Shown here in pieces: positions 1-20,840 of a stretch of 64,000 nt of DNA. This DNA comes from Apostichopus japonicus (lineage: Eukaryota; Echinodermata; Holothuroidea; Aspidochirotida; Stichopodidae): assembly GCF_037975245.1 (NCBI RefSeq), contig NC_092569.1, forward strand, positions 17,217,501-17,281,500. The letters are read 5' to 3'. The notes beneath the pieces are model-generated. The model did not search any database. It saw nothing but the letters and a program-made list of their open reading frames with translations, and had not been told where the DNA came from. Position numbers and translations under genes: made by a program. The first letter of the stretch is position 1. Each line of letters starts with the position of its first letter.

Positions 1-3000
1 ATTGGGGGGGGGGGGGGGGGCAAGCATGTCTGGAAGTTAAACTCAAACTCAATAAATAATTTAAATCCATTCAAACAAAAACTTATTTTAAATGCTATCT
101 TGATTCGTGTAGTATTATTTTTTTTATATTTGTTCCAGAAATATTTGCACGGAGATTTGCTATCCATTCAAGGAACACAGATGACTATGTGACAATATAA
201 GTTTTTCAAAGCGCTATGTAAGTGATGAGAAATAAATGAAGATTTAAGAAACAAGTTACTAATTTCGGATTTTGCTTTTTTAGATTAAAGAACATGTGAA
301 AGATATATGTTTGTGAAAATTAAGTTTATAAATTGATTTTCATTTAGGTCGAAATGAGATATTCTTGCTTTTGCTTATAGAAGTAGCAACTTTTCGAGTG
401 AATAATAGAATGTCCCAAATAATCTTTAAATATTGTATATACAAAGCAATGTGAACAACTTTGCAATATTTTATACCGGTGTATTTGTCATGGGAAGTTT
501 ATGTTATCAAAATCGTATGGTTTCATGTGCTTGTATGAAACGAAATGAAGTAATGCTTTTTGTATAAAGCATCCTCAGATTGGCATGAACAAGTACAAAT
601 TCTTACAATGTTTACGCAGAGACCGTTCACGGTACGTTCGAAGCGTTGTCAGGGGATGATAAATTAATGACGATTAGAATTAAGAAGTAATTTTTGTGAA
701 ATACCAACAAAGTGATTTTAAGTTAAATGATACATTTATTTAATAAGGTATTTGCCAGTGTTTTCTAGCTGATAAAACATAGCAATTATTTCAATGAATA
801 AAGTATACGACGTGAGTTGTGTGAAATAAACACAACAAAGACTTTGAATTGGAATTGAATATATTGAAGGAAAGGTATGAAATGCAACACTTGCATGGGT
901 TAGGCTTGAAAGAGATATTGGCAGCTGTAAATGATAACAAAAATATATTTATATTTATATATTTCTCTCAATTGTAAATACGCTAACGCGTTAATAAATA
1001 TTACGTGTGAACGTACCTGACAATATCCGATACCTTATTATATGTGTTTCAACCCGAGTTAGCGTTATATTAAATAAACAGTTAACGAAATAACAGTGCA
1101 TGTTGTAACCGATATTTTTCGAAGGCGTCGAGAACTAGGTTTATAGTATAGTACCAGTGTAGAGAAGTAAATTAAAATATATAATTGCAAGTGATATGTA
1201 ACCATTAAAGTTTACTATGCAAGTATTAGTGTTTACGTGACTTTCATAGATTGAAAAATGCCTACTTAGAAGAAATCAAATGAAACTAAATAGGAAGTAT
1301 ATAAGAAAATTATAGAGGCTCCTAAAACTTGTTTTCTCTCTACATTAAAATAAGATAATCAAGACAAAAATATACTCAATCTTGTTAAATGACGTTGATT
1401 GACAGACAAGGACAAAGAGGAAAAATTTTAATTAGTTCAAACATTGTCAGAATATTTATTTGTCCAAGCTTTCTGCATAGATATTTTCTAAGTTACTATA
1501 TGAAAGTCTTTGTTTGTCCAATAACAAACAAACGTTGTCATTTAACAGTTCCGTTTATAATATTGCTAATAACTTTGTTGATATTTTGATTATGATTTGA
1601 ATATATTGTCGATCATTTACTCTGTTTTCAAAACTCAACATTTATTTTCTTAAACTTTAAGACGAAGAAAAAACATAATGAAATGATCTAAAATTGTTTA
1701 CCATACTTTCTCAATTATACGATAGATTTTTTAAGTAATTAACTTAGACTAGTGGAAACGTATAAGGGTCCACACAGGCTTTACTTGGACAATAAGTGTA
1801 GTGACTAAATGTAACAGAGAGCGGACTACAGTTATCATTATAACATTTTTGGCTTAAGTTAAAGAAATTCAATCTAAAGATGTAATCATTTGGTCAACGC
1901 AGTTTATTTCGAGTAAGATAACCTATACTGTAGGCGTACAATACTTTGTGTAATAATATAGTCAAAACGTTTTGTTAAGGGGCAGTTATCCGTACCTAAT
2001 GGGGAATTATAGGGATATATATAATAGTCGATTAAATTTAGTGAGATCTACGTTCAAAGTTTATAAAATGATTATGGTAGTTTAATGAATTTAACTGTTC
2101 AGCTGCCTTAAAATAACTTTCACGAATGTTTTGTTTTATTCTGAAATATTACAGAAGGCTTACCACATTTTCTCAATTATAAAATAAATTGTTAACATAT
2201 TTAAATTAGACCAGTTGAAACGCGTTAGGGTAAAGGCTTTATTAAGATAAGAAGTGGAGTGATTAATTTAACAGAAAGCGGGTTACAATTAATTTTTTTC
2301 TTATTGATATTATTATATATTTTTCGCTTGAGTTAAGAAATTTCAAGATAAAGATGAAATCATTGAATTATTCAAATGTAAAGTGTAAGTTAATCATATT
2401 ACTTAGTCTTACAATACTTTGCGTACTACTATAGATAAATCGATTTGATAAGAGGCAATTATCCGTATCTAGTGGGAAAATATAAAGACTTGATAATAGT
2501 CAATGAATTTAAGTGAGATCTATGTTTAAAGTTTCTAAAATGATAAAGATAGTCTTAATGAATTTAACGGTTCAACTGTCTTAAAATAATTTTTACGAAT
2601 ATTTTGTTTTATTCTGAAAATATTGACAGTCTTATACTAAACAATTTAGTAAAACAAACAATTCTTGTGTATGAAATTTAGTATTATATTACATAAACTA
2701 GCGACAAATGGGTAAACATTAACACTTAGGTTTACATTAGCGGGATTGTGCGTTATTTATTGAAAATATAAGAAAACGCTTCTTAAGGCAATTTAAAATT
2801 TGAGTTTTAACTAAAAAAACAAATTTATACATTTTTGTAGCTTTTAGTGCACATTTTACAACAAAACCACACTTTCCTGTACGCTGCTGAAGATAGATTA
2901 TTATTTTGGAAAGAAGGAATTAATTGAAGAAATATTAGTATTAACAAAATAAATTTACTTTTTTATAAGTCGCCATATTCAAACTGCATAAATTTTAAGA

Positions 3001-3217
3001 ATTATATAAGAATTATATTATAAATTGTCGAACATGTTATTATTATTTTTTTCTTCATATTTATTTCAAAAATGAAACATAAACAAGTTTATCCAGTGAT
3101 TGAATTTTCGACCTGACTCTCTTGTTGTTAAAATTGTAACATCTAACAATCAAAAAAGATTCATGAACACAACGATTTATAAGAAACAAGAACGAGAAAG
3201 AAAACTGTTTAACTCAC
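1..3217 (-). other. Intron 1 (partial) of fibrinogen-domain gene 1
   Basis: This AT-rich non-coding stretch lies downstream, on the minus strand, of the gene 1 signal-peptide exon. It matches intron 1 of gene 3 (45,896-49,048) closely. Exon 2 of gene 3 is at 45,636-45,681, so the matching exon 2 of gene 1 should lie just left of base 1. It starts with a 17-G run at 4-20. No coding exon is seen in it. Confidence 0.75.
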
Positions 3218-3298
3218 CGTTTCTTCCGAGGACGTAAAGGCGATAGTTGTTGTGCACAAGAATGCAAATATTGCTCGAACAGCCACGGAAGGCTCCAT
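3218..3298 (-). CDS. Gene 1, exon 1: signal peptide of secreted fibrinogen-domain protein (partial gene)
   Basis: This exon holds 27 codons beginning MEPSVAVRAIFAFLCTTTIA, with a hydrophobic core at residues 8-20 typical of a secretory signal peptide. It ends with the donor ACG|GTGAGT in phase 0. Exon 1 of gene 3 (49,049-49,129) encodes the same peptide; gene 2 differs at a few residues. The remaining exons should lie left of the window, so nothing can be said about whether this copy is intact. The start codon was chosen because it is the only ATG and lies just before the hydrophobic run. Confidence 0.75.
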
Positions 3299-3486
3299 AT
3301 TTTATGAATGTCTTGGTATAATATGAATGACAGCTAAAAATGAAATGTATCTCGTGAGGTTAGAAATATCCTCAATTTTCCTGAAAACAACGGATGACCT
3401 GAAGGTATTCACAAAGATGTAAAATGATTATGTCTCGCAGCCAGTTTACATTGTTCTTCTTCGTTATTAGATACAGTCTGTCAGTT

Positions 3487-3498
3487 TTAAATATATAA
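3487..3498 (-). promoter_or_regulatory. Candidate TATA box of gene 1
   Basis: The minus strand reads TTATATATTTAA about 190 bases upstream of the ATG, next to a block (3,499-3,540) kept almost unchanged upstream of genes 1, 2 and 3 that includes GGGTGCCTTTGAATCC. Retention in the most diverged copy (gene 2) suggests a core promoter. No transcript supports the start site. Confidence 0.35.
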
Positions 3499-6369
3499 GG
3501 ATTCAAAGGCACCCATCCACAATGGAAACTTCCAGTCAGTCAAGAAAGACTGATACATATTACGTCACGTTGCGGAAATATTTACACATTGTGCGAGAAT
3601 TTACCATTAACAGTTTTGTAGATGTGTTAATTTCTATGTAAGGTAGCAGGTTGAGTATAACAAGTTTACTCTCAATTATTGGATGAGACACTTTACCAGG
3701 CGACTTTCAGTGTCACATAAATCTGCCTCCACGAATTATGGTGAAGCTTTTATTCATTTGATTCTAGGACAGTTGAAAAGATTGAAACATGTAAGGATGC
3801 AGGGATGAAATTCAATTTTCTAAAAACTTAAAACTATATTATCAACATAAATCAAGTTCGTAATGTTAAATATACGGTAAGCAATTGGTATGCAACCTTT
3901 ATTAAAGATATCAAATTACTCATATCATTGCGTGGAATCAACGTCCTCTCCCCTCTCCCTTCCTTTGTCCTCTCTTATTTAGTATTTGCCCTATTGACAC
4001 ACAACATTATACCAGGAACCTCGTACACCAGGTTTACCAGAGAGAGGGGGCAGGGGCAGAATGCACTCCACATTTTTAGAGGAAGAAGCGTGGAAGAGTA
4101 ATCGATATTCTCTCAAACATTGAGAAGATTTGGAGTTCTACCACAAAATGTATTATAAATGATGGAAAAGATATCACTTTCCATTTACCAAACTAAACAT
4201 GTGTTTACTTAGATCCCTCCCCTAACCGATGTCAGCCAAATTTGGTGACCCTTCACCCCCCCCCTCTCCAATATAATTTGAACCGAAACACTTTGGCGGT
4301 TTCAATCCTCAGAAGGATCCAGGAGGCCCAACCAACGCCTCTCCACCGGCAGACAGAAAATTAAAAACGATTCCAGATGCCAAAATGTGCATACATGCAT
4401 AGTTATATATATTATCGTTTAGTTACTTAACAACCTAGCAATTGTCGTATCATTGACAAAACAAATATACACCTTTATGTGCTAACGTATCCATACTTGC
4501 ATATTTACATTGTAAGATATCTTAACTTAGCAACCTAGAAACTAGCTATCATTTCCAAAATAAAGTTGCATCTTTGACACATATAAATTTGTCTCTTTCA
4601 ATCGTGATTTTCTATTATGTTTCTTATCTTGAACAGATTATCGTTTGGGGAAGTTAGTAAGCGGAAAGAATTTCTAGCGTAAACAAATAAACACTTCCGA
4701 ACCATAACAGTGGTAATTTAAGTTAGTAGATATTGAAGTCTAGACTAAAAATCTTTATGGTATCTGTATAAATGGGTTGTGTTAAATGTCAGTTGTTGAA
4801 GCATAACGAGAATGTTATAGTTTATGTAAAAACTGTTTTCTTATGACAGGAATCTGCTGCGTATATGAACATTTCCAACAATATGAATGTTAGAGATTAT
4901 TTGTGTATACGTGTATACATTTGTAAAGATATAGCTTTCGACCTGGCTCCTAGGCTAAATAAAAATGAACCTATGAAGAACTTTCTGATTAATAGAATGC
5001 CAATCTAGATCTGTCCAGTCTTGCCAGGTGATGACGAGAACTCGCACAACAATGTTGTAAGAAATCAATAGTATATGCATACAAGTTGGAAATCATCGTA
5101 CTATTCAAATATAACCGTTCATTAGCATATTGCTCCAAAGAGCCAATCACAAGAAAACAGAGGTAGGTACATTCATAAGTGTTATGGCCCGCGGATTTTT
5201 AGAAAATTGCTATGGGATCCCGCAAGTTACATTTCAGGCCGACAGTAAAACGCCGACTTTTTAAGTAAAATGTTCAGCCATATTAGAGATAATATGAATG
5301 CTAAAATTCCTTCGCGCTCTCTGTTAATATCAGGTCATACTTGAACACCAAATAAGATTAACTTGTGTAAACTTCAGTACAATTTAGCAGCACACAAGAT
5401 CGTGTTTCATCTTATTTTCTTTAATTATTTAACTGATTGTATTTATGGATTTATTGCATCTTTAGAATCATGCAATCTTCTATATGGAAAGACATTCTTG
5501 CTAGTGACAACAGAAGCAAAATGGTGCCACACGAAGCTGATGACAGCACTATAGTACAGCGGTATCGAAAATGGAAATAATATATCATCTAAAATATTAT
5601 AACATGTAAATGCAGAGAACATATAATCAATTCTAGATCGTTTTAGTTCGAAACAATTCAGTAAGTGTGTTGTTCTTATATTCAAACTCACAACTAATAA
5701 GACATTGCTGGGCACGTATTTACTACTTTAGTAATTAGAGCCCTTGTTAAAATATCTTCGTTAAGGAATTGATCAAATAAATGAACGTGCTAAAATGCCA
5801 ATGACTGCCGCATTAGTTATTTGCATCTTTTTTGTTGTGTAGAAAACTGGAAGGTTACACATCCAAACAATTAGGAATATGGCTTCTTTCTCAGCAAATT
5901 CAGGAAGCCATGGACTACCAGTGGCGTAGCCAGCGGGCGGCAGAGGGCAGAGGCCCCCCCCCCTTCAATTTTTTTTCGGAGACGCGATTGGCGACGGTGA
6001 AAAATCGATGGGAGCAAACAAATTAAAATGTACTCGAATTTGGGGGATGGGCCGATAAATGGGGGGGGGGGCGGAGGGTGGCATTAAATAGAATATCATT
6101 AGCGATCACCTCAAAAATGTACGTGCTACACGCGCGTTTGCAGTGACTCTCTGAGTAGCCATATATTTGTATTCACATATTTTTTTTTTCAATATGTGAT
6201 CTAACCGTGTTCCCAAAATTGGTAAAGTTTTCGAACCAAATATGGAAAATTTATTACACGAATGTAGTTTAAAAAATAGAAATGATAGCACCATTTTGCA
6301 TCTAAGACCATTTCGAAATTTGAATCATCAATTAATCTCCCGTCCCTCTGGACGGCGACCCATCGCTAT

Positions 6370-6462
6370 GTGCCTGAAAATGGGGACAGCAAACTGACTT
6401 TGCCCGCTACTACATCAACAACCTACCTAAGCCCCTGTGGACCACGCCGTATTTTCAGGCAC
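6370..6462. repeat. Short inverted repeat (12-bp stem, 69-nt loop)
   Basis: GTGCCTGAAAAT at 6,370-6,381 is the perfect reverse complement of ATTTTCAGGCAC at 6,451-6,462. The same stem occurs at 56,649-56,741. At 29,857-29,955 one base pair is replaced on both arms, so pairing is kept. Confidence 0.7.
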
Positions 6463-6584
6463 TTATTTTATAGTTTGATGCTACATACTGACAAGTATAT
6501 CCTTTAACCGTCACATGCATGCAGATTTCAGACTGGTATTCCGAGACATGGACACTGTGGTTACGGTAATCGCATAAACTATAG

Positions 6585-6587
<3 letters not shown>

Positions 6588-6677
<90 letters not shown>
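6588..6677. repeat. (AT)n microsatellite
   Basis: About 45 uninterrupted TA units. The partner at 56,868-56,949 is a little shorter and contains one interrupting C. Confidence 0.98.
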
Positions 6678-6680
<3 letters not shown>

Positions 6681-8589
6681 TGTCATTGTCTGTGGGAAGG
6701 ACTTGAAATGTTCGGATGTGACGTTTAGGAGGCTAACATAGTAATGCATTGTTTAAAAGTGTGCTTATTTCCCACCTTAACACCATTAACGTCCAAGGTA
6801 CTTTACTTCCTTTACTTACTGCTAATTTTAAAAGTACTTCAATAGAAACTGTTGCTATAAAAAGAAAGTTCTGCTAGGAATCAAGCCTTTCCAATAATTG
6901 CTGTAAGAATAGTCCATAAGTAAAGTGTTGCCTCACTTTACTATACTATTGTGGTTCAGTGATATTACTACATTAGGTTGTGGTCTCAAAGACCTCCTGA
7001 AAGGCATTCAATACGTCATATCACTTTCATTTAACCAGGTACCAACTGACGTTTTTCTATTCCATCATCATTACCAGCACACTTGTTTAAACATATGTTG
7101 GATTATGTCTGTATACTTTTAACGAGATTTCTGCATCGCTTCATGTGACATATTGTTGAAGTTATTCGGTGTTTTATATGGTACACAAGGAAGGAATAAC
7201 CCCTCTACTTGATAAACTTTTGTTTAAGTAGGGATGCTCAAAGTCATGCAGTGAGGTGGTGAAGGGAAGGGGGGGGGGGGAGGTAACGCTAATGTTTAAC
7301 ATGTTGCCAGTGGCTAGCCCCTGAGTACATTAAATTTTGCCCGTTCATGTTTGTCTATAGTTACGGTTCGATTTGTGGGAATTTTCCTCACCATCGAAAA
7401 CTTTTGTTTTAAGTTGAGAGAACTCAATGTGATATGATGATGCCTAATGCAACTTATCAAGAACATTTATTATCACGTCAGTAGCCCTAAAAACATGGTC
7501 TTCATTTTGTTGAATGTAATTAAGCTTATAGAGATACATTTTTACACACACCATTAATATACAACATATATATTTTCTACATACTACATCATGCTGGGAG
7601 GGGGTTGTAACATTATTATGTTGAAATGCTTACAATGTTCTAATTGCATTGTAGATTAGGGGTATATATGTTGAGACAGAAGGAAAGAACGTTAATCATA
7701 AATTCCGAACCAAGTGGTGCTAAAGTTCGTGGATATTGCAGCAGGCTTTGTTTTCCTAAATTCGCTGACTTATAAAGTTTTTAGTTTTACGACTTGCTTC
7801 TTTTGGTCTGTATCATATACAACCATTTAATAATGCATTATATTTTTAAATTCACTACATAATTTAAGCAGTAAGTTCAACTTGATAACTAATTACGGCA
7901 AAGAAATTGTTGACAGTATTACTTTCTTGCAAAATTTTAACGAATATGTGACGAAATCATCCCATCGGCCGTTTACCTGTGAGCAGAATTCGGATGGAAG
8001 CTCACTAAGTTATTAGCCAGAGTAGGCTACATATAGTGCATTGTTTTATGTATGGCTGATCAAAGATAGTGAATTTAAAGTGATTTGAATATATTATATC
8101 AAAATATGGACATTTTAGTTGACTGTTGTGTCTGTATAGTATAAAGTAGACACCGTAATAAATTGCTCACTGGGCGCTGTAGGTTTTAAGTCACTGACTG
8201 ATACACAGATGGCCAATTGACCCTAATTGTGTTATGGTATCTTAGTAATTATAGGTTATCTGTATAAATTCAGATGAATGAAAGCAGGCTAGTAGAGGTC
8301 GAGCCTTAAGACTTCAAAGTCTAATAGAAATAGCCACAAGTTATATTGTTGTTGTGTAAGCGTTATTGGGAGTGCGGTTGGGAATGATCTTAAAGCGCGA
8401 GATCTGGTGATTCAAGAATGGAATAGCCAGTATATATTAAAATTTCCTAAAGGTATTATTGTTCTAGTATTAATACTTTACAGGGTAGGGGAAAGGTCTT
8501 AATGCGGGGAATCGGAATATGTCATTCTTGAAACCAGTACCTATTAAATGTATACTCATATATAGATACTAAGAAGTGATCTTGTTATT

Positions 8590-8784
8590 GTGCTAGCATT
8601 TAGCCAAGCTTATATTAGGCGGCGTGATTCGAGCTCAATGACAGAAAGAGGTACATCATACAGGCAACTTGTTCAACAAATGTATTTGGTACAAGTATTT
8701 TATAATCGAATCTTATTTTACTCACGAAGAACAACAATAATGATGGATAAGACACTAGTACTAAAGTCATGCTTAAAGACTTGA
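8590..8784 (+). other. Unrecognised open frame, kept in both block copies
   Basis: A 64-codon frame with no ATG at its 5' end (the first in-frame ATG is at 8,638) is also present at 58,864-59,058. The two copies differ by two bases inside the frame and both changes are synonymous. No family is recognised. It may be a chance frame in the recently duplicated spacer, or an exon of something on the plus strand. Confidence 0.15.
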
Positions 8785-8869
8785 TTGTGTCCTTTGCTTC
8801 AAGTTCAAGCCCTGAATTTTTTTCCAGTTAGCCATTTACAGTTTTGATCCTAAAAGAATAGTCGCGTAC

Positions 8870-8875
8870 TTTATT
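8870..8875 (-). terminator. Candidate poly(A) signal of gene 2
   Basis: AATAAA on the minus strand, about 140 bases past the stop codon. The corresponding site in gene 4 (near 59,143) reads GATAAA, so the signal is not conserved between them. Confidence 0.4.
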
Positions 8876-9014
8876 GGCCTTCTTTGTTGAATGGCGTTAG
8901 TAATTTAGATATTATTCTTTCCTTTGTTACAAGACGAGTCACTTTTATGGTTATTCGGCGAAAGTAGTCTTCTCTTTGTTGTCTCGTGAGAAATTTTATG
9001 ACAGGCTAAGCCAT

Positions 9015-17088
<8,074 letters not shown>

Positions 17089-19510
17089 ATTTATGAATGT
17101 CTTGGCTTAATATGAATGACAACTCAAATGAAATGTATCTCCAGAGGTAAGAAATATCCTCGATGTTCCTGAAAACAACGGAAGACCTGAAGAGTATTTA
17201 CAAAGTTGTAAAATAATGTCACGCAGCCAGATCGCATTCTTCTTGTTCGTAGTAAGATACCGTCTGTCAATCTTTAAAAGATAAGGATTCAAAGGCACCC
17301 ATCCACAATGGAAACTTCCAGTCGGTCAAGAAAGACTGATGCGTGTTACGTCACATTGCGGAAATATTTACACATTGTGCGAGAATTTACCATGTACAGT
17401 TGTGTAGATGTGTTTATTAAATGTAAGGTAGCAGTTTGAGTATAACAAGTTTATTCTCAAAGACACTTAACCAGACGACTTTAGGTGTCAGAAAAATCTG
17501 CCTCCACGGAAATTTGCAAAGTTGAAACATGTAAGGATACATGAATGAAATTCCATTTCCCTTAAATGTTAGTTTTAAGGTCCCGCTGTCTATATTATCA
17601 ACTTACAACGTGCTCGTAATGTTAAATATACGGTGAGCAATTGGTATGCAACCTTTATTAAAGATATCAAATTACTCAAATCATTTCGTGGAATCAACGT
17701 CCCATCTCCATTCATTTTTCCTCTCTTATTTAGGTTTTGACATATTGACACACACACAGTTTACAATAGGAACCTCGTACACAAGTGGTTAACCAAAGGG
17801 AGGGGGCATAATTCACCCCACCTTTGTTTAGAGGAGAAGCGTGGAAGAGTTCTATCACAAAATGTATCTTGATGGAATGGATATCATTTCCCACTTACCA
17901 AAATAAACATTGCTTCCTGAGATCCCTCCCCAGTAACCAATGATAGCCAAATTTGGTAACCCTATACTCCCACCCCCCCCCACCCGCCCCAATGAAATGT
18001 TTACAGAAGGTAGAGAAAGGTCTCAACCACGTACATTTTGGGCGGTTTCAATCCCCAGAAGGAGTCAGGAGGCCCTACCAACGCCTCTCCACTGGGAGAA
18101 CGAATATTAAAAACAATTTCTGAAGTATTCCTTTAATAGTAAATATACGCAGTACAAAATATTTCAACATTTCTTCAATAATTGCCGAATATAGCACCTT
18201 GTTACCTCGAAGCACCCTCCATTTTACAACAGTTCTCAAAGGAAGATGACATACGTCCCATTAGACCCTCCCCTGGACGTCAAAAAATCTTATCCTCCCG
18301 CTACAAATAAATCCGTGCCCCGCTAGATTAGAGCCTAAATCATATCTTATGACCTTATATTCTCGGACTCTTAAAATAGTGACGAAATATTTATTTTTTC
18401 CTGCTTCATGAACGCTGGCTTTCTGCCTGTCATATATAAAAGATATCCCCACATCCCGCGCGATGATTGTTCATGAACACTATCAATAATATATATAACG
18501 CTTACGCGGCATACATGATGTATGCTTGAATGTTGCTAGATTGTGTAAAACTGAACCCAACCCTGTATTACCCTGTCGTTTCTAGGCTGGTTATTACATG
18601 ATCACATCGATATAACAAAAGCGAAAATTCGTAGCTTCGAAAACACAAAAGATAAAAACAAGTTGCCAAAAGTTGCATACGTGCATAGCTATATGTGCTA
18701 TCGTTTGGCTACTTCACAACCTATAGCAATGTCGTATCATTGAGAATACGAAGATAAAACTATATATGCCAACGTGTTCATATACTTGCATATTTACATT
18801 GTAAGATATCTCTACCTAGCAACCTAGAAACTAACTATAATTTCCAAAAGAAAGTTGCATCACACATAAATTTGTCTCTTTTCAATCGTGATTTTCTATT
18901 ATGTTTCTTATATTGTACAGATAATTGTTTGGGGGAAGTTAATAAGCGGAAAGAATTTCTAGCATAAACAAAGAAACACTTCCGAACAATAACAGTGGTA
19001 ATTTAATGTAGTAGAGATTGAAGTCTAGACTAAAAATCTTTATAGTATCTGGATAAATGGGTTGTGTTAAATGATCGTTTATTAAGCATAACGAGAATGT
19101 TATAGTTTATATAAAAACTGTTTTCTTATGACAGGAATCTGCTGCGTTTATGAACATTTCCAAGTGAATGTATACGTGCCGTTTTTTTTTTAATAGCGTC
19201 AGGGGGGGGGGGGGGGATGAGGAAGTCTACTAAAACACCCATTTTATATTCCATTTGTAAAGATCTAGCCTTCAACATGGCTCCTATGATAAATAAGAAT
19301 GAAAGTATGAACTTTCTGATTAATAGAATGCCAATCTAGATCTGTCCAGTCTTGCCAGGTGATGACGAGAACTCGCACAACAGTGTTGTAAGAAAATAAT
19401 AATATATGCATACAAGTTGGACATCGCACCATTCAAATTTTACTTAAAGGGAAGGTCATGAACGGTCACCTCAGAAATATTTGCGCTATAGGCGTGTTTG
19501 CAATGTCTCA
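17089..19510. repeat. Diverged spacer copy upstream of gene 2
   Basis: It matches 3,299-6,120 in scattered blocks (for example the conserved promoter block near 17,285 and the AATCTAGATCTGTCCAGTC block near 19,331), with deletions. No gene is seen. It shares 18,075-18,660 with 27,347-27,900 and 33,780-34,200. Confidence 0.75.
17271..17284 (-). promoter_or_regulatory. Candidate (weakened) TATA region of gene 2
   Basis: The position of the TATATATTTAAA box of genes 1 and 3 reads TTATCTTTTAAAGA here, followed by the same conserved CCTTTGAATCC block on its upstream side. It may alter promoter strength; there is no transcript evidence. Confidence 0.25.
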
Positions 19511-19519
19511 GCCGAACGA

Positions 19520-20090
19520 ATTACATATGTTTGTAGAACTGATAGCTGTTAATGGGTGAATTATGTAGGTGAAACAGGCTACCAGTTCTGCTTACGTTTT
19601 AATAATCACAAAAAAAAAAACTATTCGTGATAATTTTGCAGGATTCCCCGTTTCCGAACATTTCAATCTTCATAAACATTCTCTCAAATACCTAAAATGT
19701 ATTTTAAATTCGTCGAACCTTCAAATTTGTATCTGACCGTAATCGAAAAGCAATCGATTGGATATTTCGTATTAAGTCTCACATCACCAGCCTCAACAAA
19801 GACTTGGGACCACTAAACAGCTATCAGTTTTACAAACATGTAATCTGTTCTTCCTACTCTTTGCTCCTTAATCTGCTTACTGTATAGTCATGGTTTATTT
19901 GGTTCTATTTCCAGCAATGCCACTTACACTTATCTAGCGTCATACTTTCATTATTACATTTTGTATTTTTTCATCCCACTGTCTAGTATTGCTGACGAAT
20001 GTCCGAGGGGTACCGAAAATTACAATATATGTGTCATATCTTATTTCTGTGTTTGTTCTAGGGGGATTTAAAAACATTGTTAATCCTGAC
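19520..20090 (+). mobile_element. Decayed Penelope-like retroelement 3' end (GIY-YIG endonuclease remnant)
   Basis: From 19,562 the plus strand reads YVGETGYQFCLRFNNH, then after a frame slip at an A-run PVSEHFNLHKHSLKYLKC, then in a further frame RNRKAIDWIFRIKSHITSLN. This is the pattern seen at the C-terminus of GIY-YIG nucleases of Penelope-like elements. Downstream, GACGAATGTCCGAGGGGTAC (19,994-20,013) resembles the short structured tail such elements often carry. At least two frameshifts make it dead. Positions 19,520-19,550 are an inverted copy of 19,816-19,844. Confidence 0.55.
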
Positions 20091-20840
20091 TAATAATGAA
20101 TAAATAGGACGCATCTGGGAACTCAAACAAAAGTGAAAAACAGTATGCGAGTAATTGATACAAATAGATTTCAATTTTATTCAGAGCTGTCTTCTAGACG
20201 TAGATCATTAATTTTCTATAATTTCCATTTACAAGATTTTTCAAACACAAATACCACCATCGTAAATGTATTTCAACATTACGGTAGCTCATAAACGCCA
20301 CACAAATACACCACCTTTTGACTAAAATCCATTTATCTATGAAAGAATATCGAAACGGTAGTTCTGCAATGAAACTTAATCATATATCTTGCATATGAAA
20401 GAATGGAAATTAAAGTAAATATTAAAAATATAAAATATAAAAAAAATGTATGAATTTGACATTAATTTCTTTTTAACATTTCACTTGAAGTCTATATGAA
20501 AAACAATGTATCTTTTTACAGAATTTCCTGTTAGTTGCATTGTTACTGCAAACCAGTAGAGACTTAATTCCACAAAGTACTTCTAACAACAGTCACGACA
20601 GGAAAATGTTTTTGACTGAGAATGATGGAGTAAGAAAAACTGTGAAAGATGGAGCAAGGATGACTGGCATGGTTACAACCAACCTGAGGTTGAATAATGT
20701 ACACAAATCCAGGTTAACTAATTTACAGTAATTTTATTGAAATAATTCTTATGTACAGACCGTACGGGATGAATATTGACTTTTCGCCTAGTATGATTAT
20801 GAGAACCATTCTTAACATCTCATTTAAATATGATCTATAG
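20091..20840. other. AT-rich stretch, nothing recognised
   Basis: No coding pattern or repeat partner elsewhere in the window was noticed. A 63-codon frame at 20,540 has no recognisable motif. Confidence 0.5.

Larger units (their letters stand above)
3299..8869. other. Intergenic spacer between gene 1 promoter and gene 2 3' end
   Basis: No convincing gene lies here. The sequence is the spacer whose relatives recur at 17,089-19,510, 25,295-30,090, 33,770-35,620 and 54,121-59,140. It holds an insertion-site landmark (TA at 3,644), a transposon-like end motif CAGTGGCGTAGCCAG near 5,919, an inverted-repeat stem at 6,370-6,462, an (AT)n tract and several poly-G runs (for example 6,061 and 7,268). 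Confidence 0.7.

Noticed and set aside
5832..6026. Frame with an RSQRAAEGRGPPPFNF stretch
   Set aside because: It crosses a transposon-like end motif and homopolymer runs that differ in the copy at 56,210; not conserved.
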